64,000 bases of DNA from Selaginella moellendorffii (taxonomy: Eukaryota > Streptophyta > Lycopodiopsida > Selaginellales > Selaginellaceae): NCBI RefSeq assembly GCF_000143415.4, contig NW_003314263.1, forward strand, positions 3,031,255 through 3,095,254. Reading direction: 5' to 3'. Below the pieces are notes generated by a model. It did no database searches and was not told the DNA's origin. It worked only from the letters and a program-made list of their open reading frames with translations. Position numbers and translations under genes: made by a program. How positions within the stretch are numbered: position 1 is the first letter of the stretch; each line of letters begins with the position of its first letter. Positions 59,507 to 64,000 of the stretch are shown here, in pieces.

Positions 59507-62088
59507 TGTTGTGAATGTGATTTCGGGTATTGAAGTTACTTATCGACCAATCCTTACGGACACTCTTTCCTTACTGCCACGACGGTAGGAAGTTGGTATT
59601 GCTGGACCCTTTATCAACCCCTCTTGTTCAAGTGTTAGTAAATTGGGCTTAGCATCTGTACTTGGCCGGATGAGCATAAGGAAGGAATTCCTAAGTGTCT
59701 ATTTAGCTGAGCACACTTAGCCCGGCTTGTTAGTTCTCTTTTGCTCTGTCTTGTATTGGCTTGATAAGAACCCTTGCGTATTGAGACTAGTCCCTTAATA
59801 TCGTTGGATGATAGCTTACCGTATTTGCCAAACACCCTCGCTATTATGCCCTTTGTATTAGTCTCATTTCGGTCCCAAATGCTATTTATAAAAAGCGTCT
59901 AGATTTGCTTATTTGGCATATTTATGGAATGTAGATATTGGCCTGAACACAATAGTGTTCTCCCCATGTCCAAATTCACAAAATGCAAAATGAACATCTA
60001 AGGTTTAATCACAAAGACCATATCTTCAGATATCCATATTGCACTAACACTTTTCTTCAATTATCTTCAAAATCCAATGTGAAGCAAAACACTAATAAGG
60101 AAAATGATATAAAAAATCAAGGGTTAAGGAAAATTCTTCATCACTTGAAAGTATAATGCCACTTTTACTAACACAAATGCTAGTGATGTCAATGCCTCAA
60201 CTAGAACCTTCTTCATCCAACAATGTACTCTAGATGCTAACAGATCAACCGATGAACTATAGCAAATGAATGCTATAACCCTTTTCCAACACCTTATGGG
60301 CAAACCCTTAATGAAGGTACCAACTTAAGTTTGGTATAATGGATCACCATTGAGAATTCAATTGTAAGCAACCAAAGGGAATGACTCGAGAGACGATTTA
60401 TAGGGGTTCAAATATAAAGGGAAAGGGCCCATGAACAAGAGTGCACTCCTTTTTTCTAATCGGTTAAGGGTTTTGAGATACTTAAGGTTAAGCGTCCTTG
60501 GGTTTGAATAGTATTGGGTTGGGTGACCTCCCAGGAAGTTCAAGCTACTCAAAGAGCAATAGCAAGGTTCCCCCAAAAACAATTAAGCATTGTAACCCAA
60601 GTCTTCTAATAGTGAGCCTAGATAAAATGATATAGCGTTTCATTGCTATCCATCCCACAACTCACCACTTGTAAGACCACCATTTCCAATATCCATCAAG
60701 GTAAGGACTCTTAATTACATGACATGAGTATAAGCAATGAGTAAACACTTTATTGCAAATCATCACTCCAAGAGGAGAAAATGATTTACATGTTTGATCT
60801 TTTGTCCTTGATAAGTTTCTTTTTAGTCTTAACCCTAACTAAACCTCAAGTTTGCTTTTGCACTACCTTCAGTCCAATCCAAGAAACGTTTATGAGAGAG
60901 CACGGCAATGATTACTTGAATCAATAGACTAATCTCTATAATCTTGATTGGTTCATTTATAATTATGCCTAAGAAGGATCTACTAGTGCCATGCTAAATA
61001 GCTACAAACTAGCCTATTTTGCCACTTATAGCAAACCTAGAGAAGGTTTATTTTCAACTCACAGTACATGGAACAACTTATAGAACTAACATTAATCCTG
61101 CCAACTCAAAGTGTAATATTGAGTTGTTTAATATGCCTCACTCACGAGCCCAAGCACAAATTTGTGCAAAATGTGCCTCACTCACAAGCCCAAGCACAAA
61201 CTCGTGCCAATAGAACATCTTAGTCCTTCCTAAAAACCTAAGAGCAAACTCACAATATACAGTACAAAAAAGTAACTAAAATCCATACTTAAGGAACGAA
61301 TGCAAAGCCTTTGCACCCAAATATGTACCCACTTGGATCATCATTTTCATCTCTGCATATGCAATGAGACTAGTTGCCCAATCTCATTGGATAGTACTCA
61401 TTAAGACATATTTTCTAATACCAAATGTAACACATGTGGTTTTTACCTGTTATTCTATGATGATTTACCATAGGATAACCACAAAACGGAACCTAACCCT
61501 CCATGTGCCACATATCACATGCCACATGCTATATGTCCAAAGGACAGTGGTGCAGAACCCAAGTTTTAAGGCTTGAGGCTACTAAACGAAGGAATAGTGC
61601 CAAACTCCCAAGCATGGAGCCAAGGAGCAATGGCACTAGAGCATGGAATGACTCTCGAGTGTATAGCCCAATGAGCGAAGGGACAGGAGTGTGGAACAAC
61701 TTGGAACAACCCTAAAACATCCAACATCCTAATGCCAGGACCAGTATGCAAAACAGAGCCAAATGGAGTCTAAAGTTATTTCAACATACCGGTGGCCTAA
61801 TAAAAGGACATAAGTACTCTGCCTAGAACTTGGGTTTAGATCCAAACCAAACACAAAACAAAGACAAGCACGCAAGCAAAAGCTAAACTATACCTCAAGT
61901 TAATCAACCATGCCTGACCTACCCACTATCCCTATTATATATTTGGAACCCCCTATATCCTATCCTCTCCCCCTAAGGAACACATGCTTTCACCCCAAGT
62001 TTCCTTTAGTATCAGGAGTTAATCTTTAAGACAAGTTTGAAACTTACTAAATATTTGGACATGGGACACATAATGGTATTTGTCCTAG
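59507..62088. mobile_element. Scrambled family-A copy A5
   Basis: A plus-oriented LTR head (59507-59980) is joined to reversed internal sequence (59983-61425), which ends at a reversed primer site (CTAATACCAAA) and a reversed LTR piece (61426 to about 62088). Plus LTR head next to reversed internal half is the same type of arrangement as in A2, with different breakpoints and greater divergence. About 350 bp of the internal part is replaced by the 5S-like fragment at 60361-60541. Confidence 0.8.
60361..60541 (+). repeat. 5S-rRNA-like, Cassandra-type LTR fragment
   Basis: At 60486-60541 the sequence follows the 3' half of plant 5S rRNA: GGTTAAGCGTCCTTGGG, then AATAGTATTGGGTTGGGTGA and CCTCCCAGGAAGTTC, which cover the internal Pol III promoter (box A, intermediate element, box C). 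About 125 bp before it start with TGTAAGCAACC and belong to no other repeat here. 5S-like sequence inside an LTR is the hallmark of Cassandra TRIM elements. The 3' end is cut off directly at the family-A sequence. Confidence 0.7.
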
Positions 62089-63120
62089 AGTGGCTTTCTT
62101 CCCATGAGCTTGCCCTCCCGAATTCAAAAGCAGCTTAATCCAATCACACAACAAAACAAAATCCAATCACACAAAATCTTCGGCATGCAAGCCACCTGTT
62201 CCACTGCGTCCAATTGCAAGAGCTGGTACTCGTCTCTCCTAACAGTAGAGAGTTTCTTGTGATTAAAAATGAAAAAGCGTGATCTCGTGCAGTGCTTATC
62301 AGCCACACACTGCTGGAAGACGAAATTTGCAATTGCCTCACAAGTCATGGTGGAGCTTGACTGAGATCTCAATCTTCAGTACTCTTATGATGGAGCGAGC
62401 ATCACTTACGGACCCAGCAATGCCGATTTGTAGTTGTGGCTCGTCTGTCTTTCTTTTCTAGATATAGTTGGCCAATTTGATCTGGTAAAATCTTCGTTAT
62501 GAGACAGTCAAAAAATTCCACGTGCTTGCCAGCAACCACAATCCCAATGGTACCACAGAGTTTCCCAATTTGGAGGTCAAGAGCATCCTGGATCACGCTT
62601 CTGTAGCACCGGATTATGTTGTTGACTGCAACCATGTCGATGCAAAGCCCAAGCTTCTCTCTTTCATTGCATCAAAGACTTGAACTGGGCAAAAAAAATA
62701 GAAACTTGTCATCATTTTATTGTAAGAAGAACGACTTTAGCTTACCAGTAGTGGATTGATTTGAGGGCTTACTACTGCTAGAACTAGTTGCAGTGGCTGT
62801 GAATTCGGGGGCGAGATAGTGGAAGCTCAGCTTGTTCCTGCAAAAGGAACTTCATACGTAAGTTAGAAGGCATCTTATTTGCTGGAGCTGCTGGAGCTCG
62901 ATCCGGATTCTCAGCTGGTGGATGAGAACCAAGTTCACCAGTACGACGATCATGCCAACAGCAGCGCTGGAAAATCCACTTCTCATGCATCGACACTATC
63001 GTGAGAGAGGTGAAGCTGTAATAATCCAGCAGCCGATCCAAGAAAATCCCGGCCCTGGCGATCCAGATATTTCTCCCTTGCAATGGATTCTGCCACGAAT
63101 GATCATGGCCAGCTTGGGCG
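62089..63120. other. Single-copy stretch with coding-like remnants
   Basis: About 1 kb not shared with the repeats around it. Minus-strand frames read ANFVFQQCVADKHCTRSRFF (about 62260-62330) and MVAVNNIIRCYRSVIQDALD ... GKHVEFFDCLITKILPDQIG (about 62480-62635), and a purine-rich ATGAAAGAGAG precedes the second. The last frame faintly recalls PPR repeats. I cannot build a gene and do not claim one. Confidence 0.3.
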
Positions 63121-63400
63121 ATGGAGACTAGGGGGGAAGAAAGACAATGCCTAGATAGAGATCTTACATGCAACATGAAGAGATTCGAAGAATATACCAG
63201 AGATACTTGTAGGCTAGGTGACATCCATAGGGACTTGCTCAAGATGTTCAACATTGGAGGCTTTCCTCCCAGATCAAACTATCTCTTCCTGGGTGATTAC
63301 GTCAATCGGGGCATCAGTGGTACAATGCAAATGTCTCAATTCCAGGCTGAAATCTCTCTATAAAATTCAAAGTGAGTTTTCTTTTTTCACTTGCATTTAT
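63121..63400 (+). pseudogene. Protein phosphatase 1 catalytic subunit fragment
   Basis: The plus frame shows [19 protein letters not shown] and [13 protein letters not shown], the first metal-binding region of PP1-type phosphatases (normally GDIHGQ and GDYVDRG). A frame change then leads to [18 protein letters not shown], the next helix. Two key positions are altered: the Gly after GDIH is Arg, and the metal-binding Asp of GDYVDRG is Asn. The rest of the enzyme is missing. It is a dead exon-like fragment among repeats. Confidence 0.7.
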
Positions 63401-63835
63401 TTTTCATACTAGGTATTGCCAAGGGGATACATATGGTCAGTGTTCAGCTTTCCAGGTATTTCTGGTTCTTTTATCTTGGCGTAAATGCTGCAATTTTTAA
63501 TCTTTCTTAAACACTTATTGTAAAACTTATAATTGACAAATGATGTTATAAAATTCATGGCTTACATCTCAAGTGTTAAAACTAAATCTTTTTATATTAA
63601 ATGATCTTTAAATCTACAAGTATATTTAATTCATTTAGATTTATAATCATTTACTGAATCTAATTCATTTCTTAGTAGTTTGTTAATTAACTTATTTTAT
63701 CTAATAAAAAGGTATATTTATGAATTTTATAAAATAAATAAGTAGTCAAATCAAATATAAACAGATATATAATTGATAAAGACCCAAAATACCACATCAT
63801 AAAATTTATTTCTAAATAAATTTATTTATCTATTC
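63401..63835. other. AT-rich stretch, nothing seen
   Basis: Strongly AT-rich with no gene, repeat family member or structure that I recognise. Confidence 0.5.
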
Positions 63836-64000
63836 ATATGCCACTTGTCACATGCCATGTGTCCATAAGATAGTGGTGTGGAACCCAAGGTTCAAGGCTT
63901 TAAGCCACTGAATGAAGGAACGGTGCCAAGCTCCCAAGCATGAAGCTATGAAGCAAAAGAACCAAACCATGGAGCAACTCTAGAGTGTATAGCTAAGGAG
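63836..64000 (-). repeat. Start of another family-A LTR fragment (runs off the window)
   Basis: The sequence GCCACTTGTCACATGCCATGTGTCC and what follows match the reversed A-family LTR (compare 36577 onward) at lower identity. Its true extent lies beyond the window. Confidence 0.8.

Noticed and set aside
62124-62635. A PPR gene on the minus strand
   Set aside because: Only faint resemblance in one 77-codon frame, with no consistent 35-residue periodicity and no joined exons.

Overview
The window looks like nuclear DNA of a lycophyte, most likely Selaginella. The evidence is introns of only about 50-65 bp in conserved genes, exon-rich compact genes, plant-only families (AHL, bifunctional DHFR-TS, Ole e 1-like, Root_cap domain), and recent LTR retrotransposons nested in each other. 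The species name is an inference from style, not a database match.

Left part (1-19 kb), a gene-dense euchromatic island. In order: a small single-pass membrane protein (64-794, +); an AT-hook AHL nuclear protein (1402-2445, -); about 3.8 kb with no recognisable gene; a plastid-type membrane protein (6330-7297, +); a 10-exon DHFR-thymidylate synthase (7402-9483, -); AT-rich spacer; an Ole e 1-like secreted protein (11925-12484, +); tRNA-Thr(AGU) (12586-12659, -); a 13-exon AP-4 mu adaptin (12757-14796, +); and a 17-exon secreted protein joining PMP-like repeats, a proline-rich linker and a Root_cap domain (15290-18561, +). A decayed tandem copy of the last gene's 3' part follows.

Transition (19-25.3 kb): a decayed minus-strand locus with a P-loop NTPase and a PHD finger, then relics of a Ty3-type retrotransposon whose RNase H segment is inverted.

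Right part (25.3-64 kb), a nested repeat complex. The outermost unit I can define is a TIR DNA transposon (25328-51820, TSD AGCT). It carries a DUF7869-like gene (-) and a multi-exon gene with a ParB-like domain and a methyltransferase-like C-terminal segment (+). Inside it sits LTR element A1 (25432-46790, TSD ATGGG). A1 was in turn split by element B (28474-36182, TSD CTTAG, 1.79-kb LTRs that look identical) and by A2, a reversed and internally scrambled copy of A1's family (36479-42851, TSD TGTTG). None of A1, A2 or B shows a long retroviral-type coding region, so all appear non-autonomous. Right of the transposon come more rearranged family-A copies, a 5S-rRNA-like (Cassandra-type) fragment, a tRNA-like repeat and a protein phosphatase 1 relic.

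The most unusual object is the TIR transposon. Its plus gene has tiny introns, most of which carry a short GC-rich palindrome just upstream of the 3' splice site, and all six internal stop codons in its two genes are TAG while both genes end in TGA.
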